From Ficedula albicollis (Eukaryota; Chordata; Aves; Passeriformes; Muscicapidae), in assembly GCF_000247815.1 (NCBI RefSeq), contig NC_021677.1:40650417-40714416 (forward strand): DNA of 64,000 bases. The letters are read 5' to 3'. A program made the position numbers and the translations under genes. Below, piece after piece: positions 1 to 18,700 of the stretch. Every line of letters starts with the position of its first letter. The first letter of the stretch is position 1. The notes beneath the pieces are model-generated. The model saw only the letters and a list, made by a program, of their open reading frames with translations. It did not search any database and had not been told where the DNA came from.

Positions 1-5537
<5,537 letters not shown>

Positions 5538-5827
5538 TACTGTGAAACACATCGCTATTTGGACTCTTTCCATCCTTCTCTTCAGAGGGATAAAACAGCT
5601 AATTAAAAGTGTATGTTGCAAACACAGGTTGCTGTGGGGAGCCAGTAGGGAATTTGCTCAACAATGTCTTTCCTACCCAAAAGAAGTAAGAGAGGGCAGA
5701 GCTCTTGTACAGGTTTTCATCTCTGTGCTGTCAGAAACAATGTGGAGCTGCTAACCCACTTTGATTTTGAAATAGCAAGGCATATGTGTAACTGGGGCAG
5801 CTAAGCTGTTACTTCAAAGTACGCTGC

Positions 5828-5833
5828 AATAAA
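5828..5833 (+). terminator. EIF2B2: EIF2B2 polyadenylation signal AATAAA
   Basis: Canonical AATAAA about 290 bases after the EIF2B2 stop, followed by TG/T-rich sequence. A second AATAAA at 6415-6420 could give a longer 3' UTR overlapping the MLH3 3' end. Confidence 0.7.
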
Positions 5834-5899
5834 GGCTGTTTACAGTGACCTCACTATTAAGCACATTTTCCATATGCAGTTGTTTTGTTTCTTTAACTG

Positions 5900-6031
5900 G
5901 CATGAGTTTTACCAGTGTAGTGAGTTGCGTGCACTCACTACATGATGCAGTAGCAGGCTTTACAAGCATGAGTTTTACCAGTGTAGTGAGTTGCCTGGAC
6001 TCACTACATGATGCAGTAGCAGGCTTTACAG
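5900..6031 (+). repeat. 66-bp tandem duplication downstream of EIF2B2
   Basis: Two copies with period 66, differing at about two positions (TGCGTGCAC versus TGCCTGGAC). Each copy holds an internal inverted pair, GTAGTGAGT and ACTCACTAC, so each could form a hairpin. Confidence 0.93.
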
Positions 6032-6306
6032 CATGCTTTCACATGTGAATGTGATAGGAGCAGCAATCCTTCAACAGTTGTCTTCAAAATGGATATTTAA
6101 CTATTTAGTTATTTCTGCAGGGCTATGTAAGGATTTAGAAATCTCTCACTCAAGAACACAAACTGCAAGGAGCTGGACAAAGCAGCTGTCTGTGTCATTC
6201 ATTGCCAAGTTAAGTGTTTCCTGATTGTAAGTTGGCCCATATATGAAGCTGGTTGATCCTCATTCCAACCACTGCCATGAGCCCAAGGAGTGAGTTTAGT
6301 GTGAAC

Positions 6307-6312
6307 TTTATT
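6307..6312 (-). terminator. MLH3: MLH3 polyadenylation signal (AATAAA on minus strand)
   Basis: TTTATT on the plus strand, about 410 bases beyond the MLH3 stop codon, is the first canonical signal in the transcript direction after the stop. It lies about 470 bases from the EIF2B2 poly(A) signal, so the two genes converge tail to tail. Confidence 0.6.
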
Positions 6313-6722
6313 AAGAAATGCCTTCCAATTTTCAAAGTACTGTAAAATACACTAATTTAAATTCCCCTCTCTATTGTGCAATTATATATACAGAATTATG
6401 CTGTGCTTGCAGAAAATAAATGCTTTGCTTTAGTAACTGCAAGTGGCTGGGACTCCTTGCACCCAACAGTCCAGCACTGATATGGAGCCCATACTTACAA
6501 CACTATTCCTTAATGATGAAGAAGCTTCTCCAGGCTCTAAGGGTGAGCTCCTCCTGCCATGTTCTCCTGGCTGGTCTCTGCTTCTTTGTTCGGTAGTCAG
6601 AGGAGCACTTTGGTGACTGCACTGGCTCAGAACTTGGCTCCACAAGGTATTGTAGTCTAACAACACAGCTCATGGATCATACCAATGCTTCTAGTGGTTG
6701 CAGTTTACAGTCTCAAATTTTT

Positions 6723-9700
6723 TTAAATAGGTTCCTTTTTTTTCCCAAATAGCTGCCATGCACGTGCCATCTTCCTCAGTCTAGTCAAATTAGGTTTAGG
6801 CTGGAGGGAGAAAAATTAAGAAGCACAAATCATAACTGAGTAAATAAGTTTCAGCGTTTCCATACTCTTTGCCTGAATACAGTCATTCCCAAGTTAATAT
6901 CTAATTCCAAGTCCCACCTAACTTACAATAGAATCCAATTTAGTAATAATAAAGTAAGTAATAGCAAAAGGGAGGAGCAATAATTTTGTTTTAAATTTAA
7001 CCTGATTTAAATATAATTTAAATGTAACCTTTTCTAGTGGAAGGCATTCCTACTCATGGCAACTAGATGATCTCTAAGGTCCCTTCCAACCCAAACCATT
7101 CTAGGATTTTATAATATATTTTGCTATTCCTGTGCTTTATCCCTATTTTAGAGCATCTTAAACTTTGGGAAAGTAAGCATTTATTTAATTAGCATCTTTG
7201 CCACTAGCAGAATTTCAGAATTTCCACATTTTCCACATCTTACACTTAAAAACTGCAAACACTTTAAATGTATGCTTAACCTTAAGGACACTATTCAAGT
7301 CAGTGTGACTATTCAAATAACATATGGTAAGATCCTTGCTAAAGTGTTTTCAGGACAGATGGCTTATGTCCTGAAGTTTCATTTTATTGATAATAATATG
7401 TAAAAAGTCAAGTACTATAAGGCCAACGGTGACGGTTTCAAAGTGGACAGTCCTAGTTCTAACACGCATTCATGATGCGCCTCTGATAATACAGAACATG
7501 GAGTTCCAGAGGTGTGTCCCACACAGTACCTGTTTTTCCTGCTGTAGATGGTCTATGTCTGCAAGAGGCAGCATTGAAGGTCTTCCATGGGCACACTGGA
7601 AGGGCAGCTTACAAGATGACAAAGCTTCAATAAGCCTGCAGCTCTCCTCCAAAGTCAAATGCTCATTAAACTTAATAGCTCCTGAAAAAGAGAGACATAT
7701 TCTTAGCCCTGCTGCCAAAGAAGACTCCACTTCCTTCTACACCTGTGGCTTTCAGTGAAAAGAAGGCATCTTCCAAAGATTAGCTGAGAGCCTGCAAAGG
7801 CAACCCAAAGGCTGCAGTGTGGCAGACTTGGGATTTAGCTCAATTAAAGACTATGCTGTATATGGAGATCAGCTTTCCATGGCTTAAACTTTCACATAGC
7901 CCAAGTCTGATGGATGGTAAGATTATTACATTTTGGCATTTCAGGGAATGTTGCAAGAGGCAAATGGGCTTTTTTGTGTGTATGTGTTACAGTTGAAGTT
8001 GAAAACAGTCCACAAATCAAGAAGTATTAAACCAAGGTAACAGTTAATAACAGTTTCAGAGGCTTTAGTAGTTCTCCGTGGCTGCCATGGACACGTATCA
8101 CTTCTGAGACCAAGTGCTAGCCCTGCCACTAAGTCCTTTCTCACAAGTGAGCACTTAAAGGCGTCCAGAGGAAATTCAAGCAGAACATTAGGGAGTTATT
8201 TCAGAGGTGGTTGCAAGCTTTAGCCTTCACAGATGCACAAGATCATCTGCAATCTGCTTTCAGCTGTGGGATTTTAATTTCAGACACAAAACCCCAAAAC
8301 ATATTGACTGCCAATTGTAAATTGAGACACTGTTGAGAAAACAGATACTTCTGGTTCACGTTTGCCCCTACAGTGTGATCTTGTCGATACTGTATATGGC
8401 ACAGGAATTGCAACAAGAGGTTGGAGCTACTGCAGTCTACACCAGTAAGGCCTGCTCATTGCCAGGTGCTGGAAAGCAACAGCTCCCTAAGAAGATGTAA
8501 TTTTTTACCACACTCCTTCCAAAAGTACTTGAAATGTTGCAGGCACACTTAAACTACCACTTGGGATACTTAAGGGAAATTAAAAATTTGGAAAGACTGC
8601 CTAAGTATTCTTTCCAGCATGCTTTCAATTTCAGATTCCAACACCTCCCCCTTGGCCCATCATAGAGCAGTTATCCAAATGGTTTAGAGCTCACACAGAT
8701 TAATGCATCTCAGAACAGTATATTTCACATGAAGGTTGGAAAGTTAGGCCATTCATTAATAAATTGGGAGACTGTTGCTTATCCTTCGGTGCTATCCATG
8801 AGCATTATCTCCTCATCCCACACAGTCTTTAACCCTGCAATAGCTGCAAACACTGCCCCAGGGAGGATGCTGTGTAGAGAGAAAGCTTTGGGGGAAAAAA
8901 AAAAAAAAACCAAAAAAAAAAGAGAGAGAAAGAATGAAAGAAAAGTACAGTTTCCCTACCATGACAGGCCTGGGAAGCTAACACCTTCAGAAATGTCAGA
9001 GGTAGTGTCCCTCTTGCTCCTCCTCTTGTGGTCTGCATTAGCTAGAAGCAGTAAGGGAACATCATGTTATTTTCCATTTATTTTGAGAAAAAAGAACTGT
9101 AACACAAAGGAAATTAAAAATGAGGAAAAGTTAGGGGATCACCTAGTCCACTCTCTCATCTGAAGCTCAACATGCTCCCTTTGATTCACCCAGTAAGCTT
9201 TGGACTGTTATAGTCAACTCTAGAAGTAGACAGCAACTCACCTCAACTTGTTCTTGAATAAGCTCCTAGAAAGAAAAAAGGTAATGTCATCAGTTGCTAT
9301 TTTTCCCTTCTATCCCCCACCCTACTTTGTTCACATCTGTCTATAAGTTACTTTGTGACTGCCAGAATCAGAAAAATCGATACTGTTGGTAGTACACTGA
9401 CCACTGTGTGAAAGATCTAGGTGGAAGTCCTGACCTCCCATGACAAGTAATCACTTCAGGAATTTCTCCCGCAAACTGCAGAACATCTGAAACAGTGGAT
9501 TTTAGAAAGCCCCATTGCCCATGTAGAGATTTCATGGAAACAACTTTAATATTGCTGATAGATAAATATTACTTGTTAGGACTTATTATCTTACTGTTTC
9601 TTCATTTAATCATTTTTCTGTTCCTTCAAGCATTTATTGTCCATTCAAGCATCCATGTGCAGTAAATGGTTGAAATATCTTCACTGTATACAGTTTTTCT

Positions 9701-12700
9701 TAGTTTCTCCACTAGTCTAAGTCTGAAATAGTTTCTCTCATTTCAGTTATAGTTCACTGATTTCAATTTTGGGACTATTTTGCTTCTAAAAGCACATTTG
9801 CCAGGGGACTTCATTGTCTCCTTCATAACAGAGGTCCTGTAATATCCTGGGCCATGAACAGAACAAGACCTACTATCATAACTTCACCTATATCCACAGC
9901 TGACCTCCACAATACTTTTAGTGATAGGTTGTCTTTTCCGTCGTAATTCATTGGCTTCTCTTTCTATAAAACACATTGGCACTTTCCTCACAAGAATCAA
10001 GGAGTTTTTTGTCTCAGGAAATGATAATTCAAGACCCAAGTCCTCCAAATTTTTGTAGCAGCATCTGAGGAAAAAAAAACAACAGAAATAAGACATAAAC
10101 CACTGTATCTATGACTCCACAGTACATGAAAATATTTCTGTAGTCCACATATATGATTTCCTTATTTCACTTCCTGTAACAGTTTCCCATCCCAAAATCC
10201 ATGCCTCATGAGATTCCAAGTAATTTTCCCTTTCAGCTTACATTCAGACATATTTTTTCACTCCAATCAACTGTGCATTTTTCATGTTCCACAACTACAA
10301 GATCTAAGAGTTCCTGTATTATGTGAAGAGAGGCTTTATTTCTAAATTTATAAATCTGCCTTTTCTGAAGATGCATGAGATGTCTGGTTCAACATACAAA
10401 CATTCCAAATATTGGAACTACACAGCATTAGACTACTTTAAGTCTAATCTAAAAGAACTGTGATTTCAATTGATACGTATTAGCAAATACTTAAAATGGA
10501 AAAAATATTGTAAGAAATTTATGATGGTTTAATGAACTTTATATCCGGTTAAGCAAAGGGAACACAGGAAAGAACAACCTCTACTTAATTATGACATATG
10601 TCAGCCTGTGGATGGAAAAATACACACAAAAATGAGACTTCACAGACAGATGAGAGCTTATCTTCAAAGTGAAAACAACTGTTACAATATATACTTCATT
10701 AATTTAGGGAACATTCACTTAAAACAAAGGTGGTAAAGGTTAGTTCTAGAAAAGAAATTCTTTGAACAAAAAATAGAAAGAAGCAAATCTAAACTTAGCT
10801 AAATCAATCATGAGAATAGTACAATTATTAACCTCCACATGAACATGGCTTGTGAAATTCTAGTCAAAAAAAGAAGACATGTATAGCCTTCAGCAAGCAC
10901 ACAGACAGACAAAAAGGCCAGTGTGAATGAAATGACAAAATCCAAGCAGCTAGTGAAGTCAATTGGGCTCTTCTGGGTTTTTAAAAATTATTATTAAGAG
11001 AAAAAATAAAGAAGGAAGTTCAAGAGAGTCAACAGAACAATGCATTACTACAATGCTTAGTAGACAAATAACAGAACCAAAGCTGCAGGTGAACCAGAGA
11101 TCCAGCTGAACAATTAAATTGCAAGCATAGCTGAAGTGAAAGGTCTTTTAGACAATTTATGTTGCTACACCAAACTTAACCACAGAATACAGTCACAGTC
11201 TGATAGTAACAATAACAACAGAATTTAGATTTTCACATAATACTTTTAATTCATAACTTTTTAGTACTGATTGTCTCACAGAGCAATTGCAAAGGGATTA
11301 ACTACTAATACAGACTGAAAAATTATTAAGTCACGCAATGAAAGTTCTAGTAAGCCAGCAAAAGATTGTCACAGACAGAGAAGCAACGTCTATTACGATT
11401 TAGAGACTACAGAAGCAAGGTATGCTGGCAGCAGATAGTCAGTGTTCAACACGAGTCCTGATCTGTATCCTCATGACCCTTTATTAATGATGGGATAAAA
11501 AAGAGGCATGGTCAAGCATGCAAATTTGTAGAAAGGACAAAATTATTTAGGTCAGCTGCAAATAGCGACAAAGTTGAACTCAATCAGAATTTAAAACAAG
11601 TAGAAAAATGAAGAATGAAATCAGTAGGATGAATAAAAAATGAGCAGAAAGACAAAGAAAGTCATGCTCCTAAAGACAAATAAATACAAACTAGCAGAAG
11701 TAATTTAATCTATTTCTACTTTTGGCCAGCTTCTACATGAACAACACAAATTTTAAAAAAGACCCTACTACTCTGTTTCTTTGTCATGACCATCCACAGA
11801 CAAACAGCTCATACAAGCTGCAGTAGCCAAAAAACAGACAAAATATCAGGTGTGGATACAATAACCAGAAAATATGGGCACAGCTGCAAAGCAACTGTAC
11901 AAATCAATGGGATTCTCTCACTTGGTATATTGTATTCAATTTCAGCCATCCATTATCTAAAGTAGATCTATTAGAAATGAAAGACATTCACAGATGAGTG
12001 CAAAAATAAATCAAAGTTGAAAAAGAGGAATTACATACACTGTCATGTTAGCAACAACATCATTGAGAGGTGGGAACAATAAAGACATACAAATATTACT
12101 GAACTATGAACAATACTAAGCAAGTGTATCCCTGTAATAGGCAAAAAATCTTAATAAGGACTGAATCAGCCAGCAGCTGTTGAGCTTGCCACAGGAATCA
12201 CCAAAAAAAAGAAAAAAAAAGAAAAAAAAAAGAAAAAAAAGAAAAAAAAGAAATAAAGTAATGAGGACTGACAGAACTTCATCTGAAAATTCAGAACAAT
12301 GCACTGAATAAAAAGCTCACAAATGTGTCACGTGACTGGAATTTGGGGGAAAAAAATGTTTGATGAGTGTCCAATAGGTCTGCAATAGTTCAACAATAAA
12401 TCTGTATTTAAACTCTTGAAATACAAAAGTTAAATATCCTAATTGTAGCTAGGTCACCATTCTGAAACATTTGGGAAACAGTGTTCATTAGTTACTCTTG
12501 GCAGTCACCTAGGAAAAAGGAATGTGTTTTTGAAGGATTTGCAATACAGACTTTCCATACCCCATCCTCCTCTTCTCAAAAAGTGCCTGTAAAGTCAGTA
12601 CCTAGGTCAACACTCTGGGCACTGCAGTCCTTTGTGCACTCCCAGGTCCTGAGCCCCAGACAGGAGGAACTGTTGGAAGCTGCTTTGGCAGCCTTCTGGC

Positions 12701-15700
12701 CCACACATGAAGGCTTACTTTCCCAGGGAAATCAGAGCACATTGCAAAGGCACAGAAATGGCACACCCGAGGGTTTTGTCTTGTTGAGATGTTGTAACAA
12801 CGTGCCTAGGACTGACAACTTCATCTGAAAATTCAGAACAATGCACTGAATAAAAAGCTCACAAATGTGTCACGTGACTGGAATTTGGGGGAAAAAAATG
12901 TTTGATGAGTGTCCAATAGGTCTGCAATAGTTCAACAATAAATCTGTATCTAAACTCTTGAAATACAAAAGTTAAATATCCTAATTGTAGCTAGGTCACC
13001 ATTCTGAAACATTTGGGAAACAGTGTTCATTAGTTACTCTTGGCAGTCACCTAGGAAAAAGGAATGTGTTTTTGAAGGATTTGCAATACAGACTTTCCAT
13101 ACCCCATCCTCCTCTTCTCAAAAAGTGCCTGTAAAGTCAGTACCTAGGTCAACACTCTGGGCACTGCAGTCCTTTGTGCACTCCCAGGTCCTGAGCCCCA
13201 GACAGGAGGAACTGTTGGAAGCTGCTTTGGCAGCCTTCTGGCCCACACATGAAGGCTTACTTTCCCAGGGAAATCAGAGCACATTGCAAAGGCACAGAAA
13301 TGGCACACCCGAGGGTTTTGTCTTGTTGAGATGTTGTAACAACGTGCCTAAGAAGCCTATCTATTTCCCTCAGTACAGACAGAGCCAACTGGGCTCTGCT
13401 CAGGAAAGAATCAACAACTTTTCTCCTGAGTTTCATGGTAACCTGGAAATATATAGAGATCTTCCTGGTGAACAGAGCCATCCCCAAAAATTAAGAGCTA
13501 ATCATTACTACTAACCGTAGAAATCTTCTTTGCTCTTCTGTAACTTCAATTTCTAAAGGGGGAGAGATGGAGGATGACAGTATTTTCTTCTTGCCACATG
13601 CTGCAGCTTCCTTCTCATAGGAATCTGTGAATGAAACATTTAGAAGTATCCCTCTTAAAATATTTACGGAGGCATTACCCTTAATGACCCTCTGGTTTGG
13701 CATGTAATCCCCTACTTGGATTAAAAAGTGACCACAGAATGCCTTCTCTTGAAACTTGTGGAGGACTGGGAATGTCGCAAACCAGACATCTAGTCTCTGG
13801 GGAAGGGTTGGTTAATGCCACTTTGTTTTTCCCACCAGTTCCAAAAAAGAGTCACCCTAAATAGCAAAAAAAACCCTACTGATATATTTGGTTCAACTCA
13901 GAGAGAACAATTTTTCCACAGAAAAGTCAGATATAAATGGAGTTAAAATACTATTCATTAAGCATTTCTCCCTTCAGTCTTTACCTTTTTTCAGTACCTG
14001 ACCAAAAGGAGCAGAGTTCCTGGAACACTCTGCAGGAACTGCGCAGTGTTTGTTGATGTAAGAGAAGGTCAATGATTTTTAAGTACTTGATGGATGGCTA
14101 TTGTGCCTTTTAACACTGAAACCAATGGCTAATGAGCTTACACAGAATACTATTATCTCTTTGCAAACAGTCAGACTGTGGAAATTGTAGGCTTTAAGCA
14201 CAGTATTCAGCTAAAAAGGAACCAAATGAACTAGACTCTATACTCGACATTTCATGTCTCAGTCTTCACAGTATTACCACACAAACTTATTTATGTTGTT
14301 CTACTTCCTCTTCATTGTTTTTCCTATCAGTCTTCCTGCTCTTTCATTATGTGAGGACTATTTTAGTTCAATAGTTCTGTGGGTAGGGACTATATCTTTT
14401 ATTTTTGGAAAGGCTGTAAGAATTTTCAGCTCCCAGTATTATGACTGCTACAGACACTGAATGTCTGTACTCTTCTAGGGATCACGATATAGATGACAAA
14501 TGGATATCCTATTGGTTCTGTACATCCCAGAGAGCTCATTTGTACTTTTCTGTGCACTGATTATCTATGTTTCTTAGACCACACAAATCCTCACCTGCAA
14601 TCAGCTGCTCCAAGCGGATCCGTTCATGAGCTGCATGTTGATCCACCAAAATCAGGAGGTTTCCATCTAAAAATGTACCACAACAGATGAGAAATAGGCA
14701 GCTTTGTACCAGACAACTGCAGGGGTCAGAAAGAATAACCACTTCCCAGAAGCCACATTTAGAAGATAAGTATCAGCTTGTTTCACAGAAACAAAGTGAG
14801 GAGGAGGCTGTGTTGGCAGAACATAAAGTTACTGCAGAACAGAAATCCAGTGGTCCAAACTGGTGGTTAAATTAGGTAATTAAATTGAGTCAGGAACCCT
14901 TGTCTATTGACATCTTCATCTAACTTAAGAATGAGAGATGAGGTCACCTATAAATTGTTCTGTTTGACAGCCTTTCAAAATGTTACAAGAACTACTGATT
15001 TTGAATGCCTTTTTTGTACAGCTTCAGAGTTTCAACAATGAGTATGTCCAGACACTGTGAACAGAGCCTGAAAGATATTAGCAATCTGAGTACAATCTAT
15101 TTTTATAACATTAATCTGAAGGCGGTAGGAACACTCAACAATGTCCAAAATAAAGATAAAGAAGATCCAAGAAATTTCAAGCAAAGACTAAGATTTTCCT
15201 CTACTAACAGTCTCATCCCAAGACAAGAACAGATTACAAATAGGACAGTGCTCCCTCTGCAGTCCACTTGACATCCACCTCAACTTCATGCTATTAACCA
15301 GTCTTACCTGCATTTTTATCCATTCCATTCCTAGTGTTAATTAAACAAGCGATAAATTTATTGTCCACTTGCTGAAGAACCTGTAAGATACTCATAAAAC
15401 TCATTACAGAGCAGTGAAATTGTTTTTAAATGAAGGCAAACAAAAGAAACAACAATAAAAATGGATCAAGAGCAACAAATAGCTCGTATGACAACTAGAG
15501 GACTGGAAGCCAAATCTTTCCTAACCCAAAAAGCCTAGCAAAACTAGACTGAGAAGCTGTATAGTAATTCCTTATAAATACAATGGGGAAATAAATATGG
15601 AAAAGGCAGAAATTATTTAAGCTAAAAGATAATACTGGCAGAAGGTCCAATGACCATTAAATGGTCATGAAACAGTTTCATCTGGATCTAAGAGTAAGTT

Positions 15701-18700
15701 TCAAAATATAAAAAAAAATCTGGAAAAACTTTTTCAAAGATAGTAATAAGGGCATGAGCACTAATTGTTCTAAGGTGAATTAAATGGTCATGTAGAAACC
15801 TCCTTGAGTTGGGAATGAAAGCTGTGCGCAGTGATGCTGGGTAATTGATTTGTTGATATCACCAAAAGAGAATGTAAACAACCTTTTTTAACCTGCTAAT
15901 CATCTGCAAAAGACAGGAAGCAATTTTGCCCTTCATTTTTTGATACAGAATTTGCCTCTGTGCCTTGATTCCACTTTCCTCTCAAGCATCAGAAATCAAC
16001 CAGAGCAACATGCAATACTGAGATGAGGTGCACAATGCTTTCAGTATCTTATTGTTGTATTTCAAATATACAGATACAGTGTTATGGAGGAGTTTCTCCC
16101 AATGCCACATAGCTCACCCTGAATTCTTTGTTTCACAACACGCATATTGTTCACCTGGTAGGTAAAAATTAATGGATTACTTTATTTCTTTGCAGGGATG
16201 CAATGATTCTTTTTATTCTTTTCCTGTTGCATGATGCAACATTTTCTGCTTTTAATCTTTTGTAGAGAGATTCTCAAAATTGCTATACTGAGGGCAGGGT
16301 TTAAATTTTTCAGAGATAGGAAGAAATAATTTCCTCTAGTTTTGCCCTCTTAAAAACATAGAAAGGAAAACACGACACAGGTAATCATAGAAACATTCAG
16401 TAAGTTTTAAAGAACAGTTCTTATTATGAGAAAACCGACAAATGGTACCTTCCATTCTCCATCTTTCCTCTCTTGTCTTTGTGAAACACAGCCTGTTCAC
16501 TACAGTAACTTTATTTACTCCTATTATTCATGCACTCACAATGTAAGTAAGGGAATAATTTGGATCCTTGTCCATCCTGAAGATGACCATTACTGTGCCT
16601 CACACAGTCAGAACCTGCAATCTCAAAGTCAGCAACCTGACTGTGCAAGAGTAGTGCCAGCTGGACCTGTAAGCCTTTTGTCACTGGGGTACAAGAGAGG
16701 GAGAGAAGCTACTCTGGCATTTCTACCCAAGCAAACATCAAATATATAAGTTGAAGACACGTATTTACATTAGCTTTTAAGCTAACACTCAAAACATTTG
16801 ATTTTAAAAAGCCACTGAAATAGTAAAACTTGATGGTTTTGTGTCATTTCAAAAAAATCACTTTTAAGGGCAGATACAAATCTTAGGGTGAAATTTCAAG
16901 TTTTTCCATTTTTTGTGTCATTTTAAGGGCAGATATAAATCTTAGGGTGAAATTTCAAGTTTTTCCATTAAATCTTGGATTTGATTTTGAAATCACACGG
17001 CTAAGGAATTAAATTTCCAAGTTAAATAGAAAGGAAGATACAAGACACAGATTTAAGAGAAATATGAACTAAGAAAATGCCTACAACAAATATAAAAACT
17101 GTACTTTGAACTTTCATTTACTTAATAATGTTTCTAAGCATCAGTAACAGGGCTCTCTTCATTTTGACTTAACTAGTCAAGTAATTTTCAAGTCACTTGC
17201 AGATAGCTGATTAACCATGAGATGATACTAAGATAATGGTATGACACGTCTGCTGGTATCACACATGACCAAGAATTCTGCTAGTGCTTATGAAAATTAA
17301 GAATATGAACTTTTTTTCCTGGATATTTCTTTCCTACGAGCTAGAAACATCAGCAAATCCCACCTGCTGAATGGGAATTTGGGGATGAAATAGTAATAGA
17401 TTATATTGTACCTGCATTGAATGAACCATGTCTTTGGTGAAACGATAAGGATACAAGATATTGTGAATTTTCACAGCCAGACTGTCAGCCTGACTGCTGG
17501 TCACATCAACTGCAATCTGAAAGAAAAGGATTCTACATCAAGGAAAGGCCCAATGATAGGGCATAAAAATCCCCAAGCACACAGAGCAAATACTCCAAAC
17601 GAACAAGCTTTAATAAAAACTGGAAATAACTCCGCATGTCACAAACAAAGCTTTCTACACAAGAATAACACCAACTGAAAAAATCATCCGGCAATTTCTC
17701 TGCTTCTGTCCCCATGTATCTTTCCCATCTGGCTATTACCTGCTAATTTCAATGCATCCAAGCTGATTCCAAGTAGCTATGAAAAGCTGAGGCTAATGAT
17801 CAGCCTACGTGAGCTCTCAGGGGATAACATTACAAAAGATGCATTACCCTGGAATGAGTCAGAGCACACGTCACCACAAGAACTGAACAGAACTGTTCCC
17901 TTCCAGAAACTTACCAGCAGGTGGTTTGCAGCTCCATGCCTATTGTTTGCAGGTGGAAATGGTTACATACATATGTTTACACACACACAACATGAGGATT
18001 AAAGATAATGCTACCTCATGACAGCAAAGGAAGTTTTTCTAAAAGCTCCAACATTGTTTCCCTCTCAAATGCTCTAATTCTGCCAGGCTTTAAAAACTGC
18101 TATGGTGAAATACGTTTTTATGAACTGCTCAAACCTGGGTTATTTAATCTCTGTCCACAATGCAGACAGACACTATATTACAATTTTGCCACTTAATAAC
18201 ATTTAATTTTGAGATGACTGTTTCCATAGAGGGAAAGACAGTTTACAATGTTTTGGTTTTGAAATGATGTAAAATTAAAGATTAGCCTGATACCTGCTTC
18301 TCTTTGAATGAATCTACAACAATGACTTGCATCTAAACAGTCTATAAAAACCAAAACTGCCGGGTGCACAGTGTAACATATCTCTGGATAACTTATATGC
18401 AATAATAATTATATTTGCAATTTTGGACCCAATGTCAGAAAATAACAAAAATCCAAAATTATTCCTATTTCAGCATGAGATGCAAGGTAATACTTACCTC
18501 TGGGCAGGGAACAAAAACAGGATTATCCCATTCCAAAAGCAATGACTGGAGAGACTCCCCTTCAGCATCTAGGAACAAACACATAGATAATACAGGAACT
18601 ACCACTATCTGTTAACATAATGTTCACTGGGTACCTCAACCTCACACAAGTATTATTTCATTTTTTTCCTTCATAAAATGGGGGAAGTGTACAAATAAAT

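Larger units (their letters stand above)
10065..13515 (-). other. MLH3: Large MLH3 intron, no gene seen
   Basis: This is an A-rich intron between two MLH3 exons. It holds an (A8-9G)n tract and a 542-bp tandem duplication. Open frames of 115 and 163 codons inside the duplicated units match no family I recognise and have no supporting splice context. Confidence 0.8.

Noticed and set aside
12481..13514. Novel protein encoded twice (115 and 163 codons) inside the MLH3 intron
   Set aside because: No recognisable domain, antisense to the gene, and duplicated only because the whole 542-bp segment is. The open length is compatible with chance.
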